Origin: Bremia lactucae
Taxonomy: Eukaryota; Oomycota; Peronosporomycetes; Peronosporales; Peronosporaceae
Assembly (NCBI RefSeq): GCF_004359215.1
Contig: NC_090611.1
Coordinates: forward strand, 2,092,172-2,113,613
DNA: 21,442 nt
Reading direction: 5' to 3'
Translations under genes and position numbers: made by a program
Shown here: piece after piece, positions 1-7,188 of the stretch
Numbering within the stretch: the stretch's first letter is position 1
Layout: each line of letters opens with the position of its first letter
Notes under the pieces: generated by a model
What the model saw: only the letters and a program-made list of their open reading frames with translations
Databases searched by the model: none
Told to the model about the DNA's origin: nothing

Positions 1-1260
1 ATCACAAACGGCTTAGAGCCGAGCAGATGAACTCTGAATTTGACGAGAGCATACTTCATAGCAAGTAACTCTTTGTCATGAACTGGGTAGTTCTTTTCCG
101 CAGCTTTAAGCTGTCTAGACTCGAACGCAATAACACGTTCATGCCCATCAACATCTGTTTGTAACAGAGCACTGCCAATGGCAAAATCTGATGCGTCACA
201 GACGACACTGAAAGGCCAATTTGGGTTTGGCAGTGCCAGAATCGGGGCATGGATAAGACTATCCTTAACTGCTCGAAAAGCATTATTTTCGGTGCTAGTC
301 CAGCACCATTCTGTATCCTTTTTAAGGAGATTAGATAATGGCCTAGCCATATCAGCGTAATTTTCGCTATATTTGTGTAAATAATTGGCGAGACCCAACC
401 ACTTACGCAAATCCTTTTGGTTTTTAGGAACCGGCCAATCTACTATGGCTTTTACCTTAGCGGGATCCGCTCTAAGGCCTCGCTTTTCAATGAAGCATCC
501 TAAAAAAGGAATTTGGTCTGCGCCAAAAATGCATTTAGATGGATTGGCATACAATTTGTTTGTGCGCATGCACTCGAGCACTGCTCGCAAATGGTCTAAA
601 TGGTTTTCCATATCCGACCGACCCTACTCCGCACGACTATGGACAAAAAGTCATCGAAATAAGTCTGTGCATAACCTCGATCAGGGCGAAACAGTTGCGT
701 CACTAGACGATTAAATGTTGCCGGGGCGTTGGAAAGCCCTTGAAGCATAACCAGCCACTCCCATAACATGCCGCTTGGGGTGCTAACCGCTGTAAGCGGG
801 ATATCACTAGCTCGCATGAGCAATTGGTAGTAACCGTCGACTAAGTCCAATGCACTGTACATTGTACATCCCACCATATTGTTCTGAAGAACATCCTTTC
901 TAGGAACGGGGGTTTGTGCTGGTATAGTGGCAGCATTAAGCTTATTATAAGCATGTACAATGCGCCATTTACCATTTGGCTTCTTGACCAAAATGTCGGT
1001 GTCGAATGAGGAAATTTGCTCTCTCGTACCATTTCAGCCTCGTGCTTAGCACGGAAGAAATCGTCAATGACGTCACACTGCTCCTTTGGTAAAGGCCATT
1101 GTCTTGTGACACAGCATTTGGTTCCCGGAACTAAGTCAATTTCATGACGAACACCTCTATCCAGAGGGAAAAGAGATGGTAGGTTATTACATACCACATC
1201 TTGGAAAGATCGATGACCCATTTCGCGAACTAAGTGCAGCTTTTGTGTCATCCAGGACAG
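1..1260 (-). pseudogene. Element A pol: reverse transcriptase and RNase H, runs off the left edge
   Basis: This is the reverse transcriptase and RNase H part of a Ty3/gypsy polyprotein, which copies element RNA into DNA in cytoplasmic particles. Reading leftward from ~1250, the N-terminal RT block contains VRHEIDLVPGTKCCVTRQWP, followed by VHAYNKLNAATIPAQTP and the polymerase motif YFDD at ~645-660. From ~620 to base 1 one frame is open without a stop and covers the RT thumb and connection (KWLGLANYLHKYSENYADMA) and the RNase H start (VVCDASDFA, NYPVHDKELLAMKY). Breaks: a frameshift near 995, a one-base loss at the YFDD box (~640) and an in-frame TAG just after it. RNase H continues beyond base 1. 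I recognise the family from oomycete Gypsy polyproteins; the copy is not functional. Confidence 0.9.
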
Positions 1261-2100
1261 CTTCGTCTAGAAGTGACGATTAGTTTAACTCAACCATAGG
1301 TCGAATGACCACCATTTCAGATAAGTCACCAGCTTTTAAGGCTCGACCGCACTCATAAATAGACATTTCGTATTGCTCTAAAAGAGCATGTAACGAGGGG
1401 ATTGCCGCAAGGCTAACTTCCCCCTCAATGTTACCGGTGACGCCATTTACAAGCGTATGTACTTGCTCACTTGTATCACTTTGTGAGGGTATACACGCTT
1501 CGTGTCCACCCTGTCTTGGAGTGGAGACAATACGCCTCTTAGAGGCCGAGACATTGACGTCCACGGGTTTTCCAACCTGAATTGGTTCTATACAAGACAT
1601 GGAGTCTAATTTGACATCCGACGAGGAGTCAGGTAACTCAACTTCCTTATCCAGCGAACGTTTACGTGTCGCGTCACGTGCACTAGGAGGGTTTGACCCA
1701 AAATACCCTGGCGAACCGCCAATAGTATCACTATTGACACTCAGTATGGTGCCACCTCGGCCGACCACACTCGGTGGACTTAGACGTGCCACTCTACGTG
1801 TTTCAGGGATATTGCATCCTTGATGATTCGGCCTTAGGCCAACAATGCTTTCAGCAATTAGTAAATCGTTATATAACGAGTGTCACTCGACGGAGTACGT
1901 GCCGTTCCACTAATTTCTGCTGAGTCGGGCTCAGAATTAATGTTTTTAACATTTGAGTTTATTAACTCAGACATGTCAATGTCTAAAACACTGACAGACT
2001 AATTCAATGATCCGCGCCAATAGCGCTTTTGTTGTCTAGCAAAGGTGGGTTCATGACTCTCCAAAACTTTGCTAGGAACATTGCGGGTGGCGCCTAAGGT
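1261..2100 (-). pseudogene. Element A pol linker between protease and reverse transcriptase
   Basis: The stretch joining protease to RT in the same minus-strand polyprotein. An open frame at 1280-1792 is rich in S, D, E and G (for example LPDSSSDVKLDSMSCIEPIQ) and ends in a TAA at 1280-1282. In the same frame, reading continues into SSLLDEAVLDDTKAA just upstream of RT. At 1800-2100 the frame is broken by several stops, though short matches such as DIDMSELINSN are readable on the minus strand. No catalytic motif is present. Order and strand agree with protease on the right and RT on the left, so this is internal polyprotein sequence rather than a separate gene. Confidence 0.7.
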
Positions 2101-2520
2101 CTAAGACCTCCAATCAATCCATGGCATATGGCGTTCTAACCAGGCCATACCAAGGATAGATCATATCTCGAATCCAAATCATGGACGAGACAGCGTTCCA
2201 TACTGTCAAAGTCCAGAAACTTTATACCTAAGTTCAATGGAACCTCGGGAACAGTGACACGAGTCCCAGTCGCTAAGCAAACAGTGATTGTATCACCTAT
2301 ATGCGCTCTAAGCGCCTTAACGTATTGTTGACTTCCTTCAAGGGAAAGGCGTCGAGCATAATTGCAAGACGCTCCTGAGTCAATTAAAATTGACCACGGC
2401 TTATCAAAGCCCTTCACAGTCGCTTGAGCGACCAGCAAACCAGGCTTGTACTCTCGCCCCGTGCCATTGAGCACCGAGCTAATTGGGGCTAAGTTCTGTT
2501 TATTCTCACCTGCTAGAGCT
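2101..2520 (-). pseudogene. Element A retropepsin-type aspartic protease
   Basis: The protease domain that would cleave the gag-pol polyprotein during particle maturation. The open frame 2136-2474 carries the catalytic loop LIDSGASCNYA, corresponding to the D-S/T-G active site of retropepsins, then LSLEGSQQYVKALRAH, an ATGTRVTV strand and the domain end DLDSRYDLSL. A one-base loss at ~2143 shifts the frame; the expected continuation MAWLERHMPWIDWRS is readable in the next frame. Upstream (2475-2640) the minus strand shows a short RCGK motif and the spacer LGSVEALAGENKQN, the usual region between the gag zinc knuckle and the protease in these elements. The active-site loop itself is intact. 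Confidence 0.88.
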
Positions 2521-3567
2521 TCAACAGAGCCTAGGTCTTCCCCAATAGGGCGCCCTGCACCTACTGGGTATCGACGTTTCCCGCACCGTGCCAGATCTCT
2601 GGTATAGGTCGGAGTTGGAGCTCTTTCGAGCTTTTACGCGAATTTCGTAGGGGGCAGGCCGGACGTGAATGTCTCGTGCTTCCGCACATCTAGCAGCTAC
2701 GGATGGTTTTATGCTGTTCCACAGCTTGAAGAGCCTATCCTCCTTCCTCAACGAGGCTTAGATCTATGTTTCCGCGCTATTAGACGGACTTTGTCCAGGA
2801 GTTGAGAACTCTCATTGCATCTATGCATCAAGACCCGGTGCAAGATGCAATTGTAGTAACAATCTTTTTGGGCGGTCTCAATGAAGGCGTTGCTCCGACG
2901 GAATTATTCCGATCTCATCCTGCTACTTTCGAAGAGGCAGTTGCCATAGCGCTACGCGCCGAGTTTGACTTTAAGTCTGCTCGCGTTAGCGCGCCAATTT
3001 ACCGAACAAGCTCATGTGTTCCCCTAGGGTTCGTTTACCCTGTCGAGTCGGTATGAGCCTTGATTGCATACGAAAAGCCTGATCAGGCGGTGCAAACATG
3101 TTGGTCATTTGCTGTTTCAGCGAATCCCATGAGGGAAAGCGTCGTATATGGACGTGCTGCACGATAGTGCCCACTCCATGGCTCTACCTCCAAATTTTGG
3201 AAATGGCCACAGCCACCTTTTGCCGTTCTGTTAAGATCAAGGTGGAATCAATGGACATTTCCATCTGCTTAATCCGAAAAGGGAGATCTTCCCCCTTTTC
3301 CCTCAACTGTCTTCACATTTACAGCTAGAAGGTGAGCCCTCGGCTCTGAGTCAGGTACAGAGATGTACCGGGTTGGCATAGATGCCGCTAAGTGGTCCTG
3401 TATCTGATCGATCAGGGAGGCTTCATATCGCATGAAGGCTTCAAGCCTTGCATGCTGGACCTCTAGTCCCTGGGAGATAATAAATTCCACGTCTTCAATC
3501 CCAAAAAAGTTTTGGACTTGCCATAAGCGGCGCGTTGCGCTTCTGACATGTCTGGAACCTCTTCCAT
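2521..3567 (-). pseudogene. Element A gag, rearranged
   Basis: Nucleocapsid/capsid protein gene. The likely start is ATG at 3565-3567 (MEEVPDMSEAQRAAYGKSKT); a frameshift in a T6 run (~3507-3512) moves the reading to 3490-3269 (EFIISQGLEVQHARLEAFMR). The capsid-like core is at 3174-2986 (WDSLKQQMTNMFAPPDQAFR, then a QGKRTL box). At ~3020 the reading stops matching gag, and the next gag section lies on the opposite strand (see 2785-3020). The C-terminal part resumes on the minus strand below ~2780, with much of the zinc-knuckle region decayed. Order gag-protease-RT agrees with the protease and RT to the left. Confidence 0.8.
2785..3020 (+). pseudogene. Inverted segment of element A gag
   Basis: The plus strand here reads as gag while both flanks read as gag on the minus strand. 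The readable protein begins DFVQELRTLIASMHQDP, continues through VVTIFLGGLNEGVAP and ends near AIALRAEFDFKSAR. In related gag proteins this section directly follows the QGKRTL box, which lies at ~3025-3040 on the minus strand. The simplest reading is an inversion of ~235 bp with breakpoints near 2785 and 3020. The segment is open throughout, so the inversion may be younger than the frameshifts elsewhere in the element. Confidence 0.75.
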
Positions 3568-3607
3568 TTTCGTGAGAGTTTAGTCATGTAAAGACTCAGG
3601 CGTAGAA

Positions 3608-3625
3608 TGACTAAGAGTCCTACCA
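3608..3625 (-). promoter_or_regulatory. Primer binding site, element A
   Basis: On the minus strand the LTR end CGCTACA is followed by CC and then TGGTAGGACTCTTAGTC. A site starting TGG two bases inside the 5' LTR is the normal tRNA primer position. Element B has TGGTAGCACTTTGTAGTC in the same place (14543-14560), so both families seem to use the same or a very similar tRNA. I cannot name the tRNA. Confidence 0.7.
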
Positions 3626-3627
3626 GG

Positions 3628-4983
3628 TGTAGCGGATCTACCTCGCTTCTAAAGTCAGAGGAAGACTTAGAGACTCAGAGAGTCACTTAGTTCTTTTGAA
3701 CTAATGGGTTTAACAACTCAGGGAATCGGACAAGCTATTTAAGCTTAAGGAATCCAAGTTCAAGGGATTCAGGGGTTCGTAGAACCAAGTGGCAACTAGT
3801 GCCCAAGAGGATATACCTTACAAAGGCTTCTATCTCTTACAGAACAATGCGCAAGCCTTAGAAAGGTTATTAACGCTTTAAGATCAAAAGTGAAACTGAA
3901 CTTTATTTAATTGTTTAGATCTAAAAATCTTACCCTAGCTAATTTAAAATAGATTTCGGCCGCCAGATTTATATCTGGCGGCGACCACATCTGTTACCCG
4001 TAAAAAATGGGATTTAAGTAACTAACTATTTCAATATTAGATAAAGGGTAATTTACCCATCAAGTAAATGTACCACAACAACGGTTCTCCAACCGATGTG
4101 TGCCCCATTACCTATATTTCCGATAAGAGGAATAACAGTCTAATTCTTATAGGATGAAATAAATAAAGAAGTACAAAATTATTATCTTTATTAATTTTGA
4201 CTTAAATGATTTCAATGATACTAAATTTGGTATTATTGATGCAATACGGCATTAGCTCTATTAATTGTTTGATTTAAGCCTAAATCAACCCCGCCAATTG
4301 TTACAAGACACGATTGTGCGGTGCGCAAGGAGGCGCCATACTTATTAGATATTAATATAAGAAGTTCAGTAGTAGATAGAAGATCGTTACGTAGAAAACT
4401 AAATATATTAATACATTTTTTCTTTTCCCTAATTTAAATGAGGAAGGTGTCTCAGTAGCTAAGTAGCTTTAGCTACTTATTCACTTTCCTCTGTACCCTC
4501 GTGTACATGAAGTTTCGAGGCACCTAACTACACTGTAAAAGTGTAAAAGATACGCTCGCAATACATATTAGTGTTATCTACAGAGATGACATATTTAATT
4601 GGTAAAAGTAGGTATTTATATTCAATGCGATTAAATATAAATCAGTCTGAAATATACTGTCTACTTGGTAAGTGCGCACGAGGAGTCGGATCACCGCTCC
4701 CGTGACAATACTTTACTAGATTTCTTAAAGCGTTGGCTGAGGTCGCTGACGCGCCCACCACAACTACGTCACCGCAGGCAAGAGAAGACGGTCTGACCGC
4801 TTCCTCGCTGTGCTAGTGTGTGTGTCTAAGTACAGCGTGGCCGCATTAAGACGTGCCCGCCTACATTCTAAGTAGCTAAGAAGTCTTACTACTCTAAGGC
4901 TTTAAGGTAGAGAAAAAATAAACCTGTATTATTATAGTAAGCTGCTACGTAACGATCTTCCATCTACGACTGACTTTAGCATA
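3628..4983 (-). repeat. LTR mosaic, inner part (A-type LTR with C-type LTR segments)
   Basis: No gene lies here. The left boundary is an LTR end: minus-strand CGCTACA at 3628 followed by the PBS. Three matches show a mosaic. Bases ~3890-3982 match 17629-17720 in inverted orientation (a C-type LTR). Bases 4168-4190 (GAAGTACAAAATTATTATC) match 6044-6066 inverted, and ~4367-4396 (AGATCGTTACGTAG) match ~4944-4974 inverted. Bases ~4520-4870 match the C-type LTR at ~17760-18060 inverted, including CACCGCTCCCGTGAC and CCGCTTCCTCGCTGTGCT. LTR pieces of at least two families, in opposite orientations, are therefore interlaced. I see nothing else in 4000-4150 or 4420-4500. Confidence 0.6.
3959..3982. 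repeat. Perfect 10-bp hairpin in a C-type LTR
   Basis: The arms GCCGCCAGAT and ATCTGGCGGC are separated by TTAT. The same hairpin in the C-type LTR at the right keeps only the right arm and part of the left (17629-17648) because the element B LTR ends exactly inside the left arm. Confidence 0.85.
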
Positions 4984-5172
4984 GAGAATTCCTAAACTCA
5001 CCCTCGCTTTTTCTTAAACTCATTCCATCCATTTTTTAGCCAATCAAATGTCATAATTACAGCCCATCACATTCATTAAATATAATAACGTCGAAAAATC
5101 CGATCACGCTCAGCAACGTTTAAATCTCCGCGTAAGACTAGCAACATCAACATCTACCGTCAATTATCCACC

Positions 5173-5497
5173 TTCCTGGAAAATGTATACGATAAGCCTC
5201 CTGAAATCTACGTGGATCTCACTTGAGGATGGTGAATAATCCATTAGAGCTGCGGCATTTTCTGACGGCTTTCCATTGAAAGTTGCGCGGTCCAGAAAAA
5301 TTGGAAATCGTCCAATGAACAAAGTGCGAGCAAGGTTTTTAAACGCGGAATGCTGGTATCCATCATGACCCAGACCGTAGTGTAGTTAGTTTAGAGTGGT
5401 TTGGCATCAATTAGCCAACGCAAAATAATTAAATAGAGAGAGCCAAGCTTAATAAAAAAACTGACCTTAAAAGAACTTTTTACTTTTGTATCGCTGC
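5173..5497. other. Non-coding interior of the foldback element
   Basis: No convincing open frame, RNA gene or repeat is visible. A short section (~5380-5412, with TAGTTAGTTTAGAG) resembles 5832-5850 in direct orientation, suggesting that the foldback interior duplicated part of its arm. Confidence 0.4.
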
Positions 5498-5511
5498 CTG
5501 TATTTCTAGAG
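5498..5511 (+). repeat. Target-site duplication of the SINE, left copy
   Basis: CTGTATTTCTAGAG; the right copy at 5775-5788 differs at one base (T to C). Confidence 0.75.
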
Positions 5512-5774
5512 ATTCAATTTTGACGAAGTTCTCTTATTGGAACCCCGCACCCCTCATTACACTATGGGGAATTTCGGCTACAGGGCCTCCTCCCACCCAA
5601 CTATCACACACCTTCGTTGCGGGTTGGTAGGGCGACCATCCATTAGATAGTTGCTCGTCTGCTTTTTAGCCTATCTCCGGCGATGTGTCATCATACCGCC
5701 CTCCGCGGGTATCGATCCACGTACCTCCCGGTCCCAGTTCCAGTGCTTAACCACTCGGCCACTGAGGTCGGTCC
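5512..5774 (-). mobile_element. tRNA-derived SINE
   Basis: A 263-bp insertion reading on the minus strand from 5774. It begins with a tRNA-like head containing an A box TGGCCGAGTGG (complement of 5751-5761) and a perfect B box GGATCGATACC (complement of 5708-5718), the internal RNA polymerase III promoter. It is flanked by 14-bp direct repeats, CTGTATTTCTAGAG at 5498-5511 and CTGTATTCCTAGAG at 5775-5788, as expected for a target-site duplication from LINE-aided retroposition. It is not a working tRNA: no matching 3' acceptor strand follows the T arm. No clear poly(A) tail is seen. SINEs with tRNA-related heads are known in Phytophthora infestans; I cannot assign a family. Confidence 0.8.
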
Positions 5775-5788
5775 CTGTATTCCTAGAG
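5775..5788 (+). repeat. Target-site duplication of the SINE, right copy
   Basis: CTGTATTCCTAGAG, immediately beside the 5' end of the tRNA-like head on the minus strand. Confidence 0.75.
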
Positions 5789-5867
5789 GACATCCCGGGT
5801 GTTGTCGAAGCTATAGCGCCTGCGGAAAATAGTGTTGTTAGTTTAGAAAGTGGATGATTGATGGTAG

Positions 5868-5936
5868 ATTTTAATGTTGCTAGTCGTGCGCGGAGATTTC
5901 AACGTTGCTGATCATGCACGGAGATTTTGACGTTGA
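5868..5936. repeat. Short tandem repeats in the foldback arm
   Basis: About two and a half units of ~28 bp, each with a GTTGCT core and a GCACGGAGATTT-like or GCGCGGAGATTT-like end. The left arm shows the same pattern less clearly near 5110-5150. Confidence 0.55.
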
Positions 5937-6023
5937 TATTTTTATGAAATGTGATGGACTGTAATTATGACATTTGATCGGCTAAAAACTGGATGGGGTG
6001 AGGGTGACTTTAGGAATTCTCTA

Positions 6024-6145
6024 ATTATATTATTAACTGAACTAAAGATAATAATCTTGTACTTCTTTTATTATTTTCTTTTTAAAAAAAAACATTAGTT
6101 ATTTCTATTGGATATTATATTTATAAAATGGGAGACCCCGCTACA
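6024..6145 (-). repeat. Outer part of an A-type LTR (5' end of the LTR)
   Basis: On the minus strand the LTR starts TGTAGCGGGG at 6145 and continues to the foldback insertion at 6021. TGTAGCGG here and CCGCTACA at 3628 form the usual short terminal inverted repeat of an LTR (TG...CA). The polypurine tract next to it shows this is the 3' LTR of an element whose body lay to the right. Confidence 0.7.
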
Positions 6146-6161
6146 TCACCTCCCCTCTTAA
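6146..6161 (-). promoter_or_regulatory. Polypurine tract, A-type element
   Basis: On the minus strand TTAAGAGGGGAGGTGA directly precedes the LTR start TGTAGCGGGG. This is the plus-strand primer for reverse transcription and parallels the tracts of elements B (7055-7067, 17196-17208) and C (18231-18247). Confidence 0.75.
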
Positions 6162-6367
6162 CGAACAGTCACAATAGTGACTGATGTCTCTGAGTTAAAA
6201 GACGAGGCTCACGGAGACGTTGCACCTCGTGCCTCAGTGCAAAAAGCTGTCACCGATGTGAAGGGACAGAGAAATACTATTTTGTCTTTACTGTAAAATT
6301 TCGCATTAGTGGTTTCTTATTTAAAAACTCCAATTTTATTGCATTATTGATTTTGTTTCGTTTGCGC
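6162..6367. other. Leader between polypurine tract and accessory stub
   Basis: No gene is visible. It corresponds in position to the leader of the accessory gene in element B (7068-7188) and holds an AT-rich stretch at ~6280-6360. Confidence 0.35.
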
Positions 6368-6460
6368 ATGGTAACGAAACCCGTGCGCGTCGCCGGTGAG
6401 GCAGAAAAGCTGGCAGCTGCACGGCTCAGTGCAGCTGTTAGCGATGCAATGTTTCAGTAG
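6368..6460 (+). pseudogene. Stub of an antisense accessory gene beside the A-type LTR
   Basis: A short plus-strand frame of 30 codons starts at ATG 6368 and ends at TAG 6458-6460. It is alanine-rich (EKLAAARLSAAVSDAMFQ), like the N-terminus of the element B accessory protein (SAAPSAAVRAAAGDALLSL). It lies ~220 bp inside the polypurine tract on the strand opposite gag-pol, the position where elements B and C carry their accessory gene. The element B LTR cuts it off at 6562. The call rests on position and composition only. Confidence 0.35.
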
Positions 6461-6561
6461 ACGCTAATGCGTCTACTGCGTGACAAAGTCACCTGCTACT
6501 CCCATTGTAGGTGACTGGTATATGTCACCTGCTCCTCCCATTGCGGGTGGCAGTGACAAGT
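6461..6561. repeat. Short hairpins and two ~24-bp direct repeats next to element B
   Basis: The hairpin AGACGC-TAAT-GCGTCT lies just after the stub frame. Two copies of a GTCACCTGCTNCTCCCATTG unit (~6489-6508 and ~6527-6546) follow, each ending in a GGTG that can pair back to its CACC. The second copy can also form a GTCAC/GTGAC stem. Confidence 0.55.
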
Positions 6562-7054
6562 TGTAACGGGGCACTACGACTTCTACTGTTTCAGTACAAG
6601 TCAACTTCGCACTGCTTCAGTTGCGAGTGGTGCCTTACGTTATTTCACGTACACTAGTACGTGCAGAGGAAGACTTCTCTTAAGGCAACTAGCTTTCAGA
6701 GGGTAAAATGAAAACTGTATTAAATATAATTAAGTGTCTCTTGTTCTATCTTTGTAAATGCGAACTTAATTATAATCTAATACTAAACTTGTAATTGAAT
6801 TCTTATCTCTATCTTATCTGTAACTCTCTCTTGCAAAGGTATCGTTCGAGCTGACGAGTCAAATTCCATGCTTTACTCCTACAGCTGAATAGTCTGCGGA
6901 ATAAATAGGTATAATGGTCTATACCTATTTATGGATAAGAATTCTGAATATTACTATATAAAGTAATATCCTGCAAATCTTATCTACCTTTTAGATAATA
7001 TATTAATTAACAACCTTTAAGTGTTAATTTTATGTAACGATACACCCCTTTACA
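6562..7054 (-). repeat. Element B 3' LTR, left copy
   Basis: A 493-bp LTR. The boundaries are TGTAACGGGGC at the left and TTTACA at the right, so in element orientation (minus) it starts TGTAAAGGGG and ends GCCCCGTTACA. The right boundary abuts the polypurine tract. An inverted copy lies at 17209-17628, and the first ~60 bp recur at 14563-14622. It contains a perfect 13-bp hairpin (6901-6913 with 6920-6932) and an AT-rich hairpin (6948-6969) enclosing a TATATAAA-like sequence that could serve as a TATA element. It differs clearly from the right copy, so the two are not ends of one young insertion. Confidence 0.88.
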
Positions 7055-7067
7055 TCACCCCTCCCTT
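7055..7067 (-). promoter_or_regulatory. Polypurine tract, element B left copy
   Basis: Minus-strand AAGGGAGGGGTGA directly before the LTR start; identical to the right-hand copy at 17196-17208. Confidence 0.85.
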
Positions 7068-7188
7068 AAACGACAATCACTCTGACTGTCATTGGATGGA
7101 GTGGTCGCTATGTGACCACTTAATTTTTAAGATGATGTTGATTGGTCAGAACCATCATTTTAAATTCCATCGCATGAAGAATCAACTC

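Larger units (their letters stand above)
4984..6021. mobile_element. Foldback DNA element with ~180-bp terminal inverted repeats
   Basis: Bases 4984-~5172 are an imperfect inverted copy of ~5848-6021. Both ends read GAGAATTCCTAAA followed by a TCACCCTC-like stretch and share TTTTTAGCC, ATCAAATGTCATAATTACAG and ATCTCCGCG. The element is flanked by TA on both sides (4982-4983 and 6022-6023), consistent with a TA target duplication. It encodes nothing recognisable and carries a SINE (5512-5774); without the SINE and its duplication it is ~760 bp. The size and lack of coding suggest a non-autonomous DNA transposon. The TA duplication would fit a Tc1/mariner- or PIF/Harbinger-like mover, but two bases are weak evidence. 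Confidence 0.75.

Noticed and set aside
5700..5775. A tRNA gene (Ser/Leu-like) on the minus strand
   Set aside because: The A and B boxes are good, but no 3' acceptor strand pairs with the start, and direct repeats bound a 263-bp unit. A SINE explains it better.
5651..5857. A 68-codon plus-strand ORF
   Set aside because: It lies antisense to the SINE head and runs across the SINE boundary and target duplication, so it is chance.
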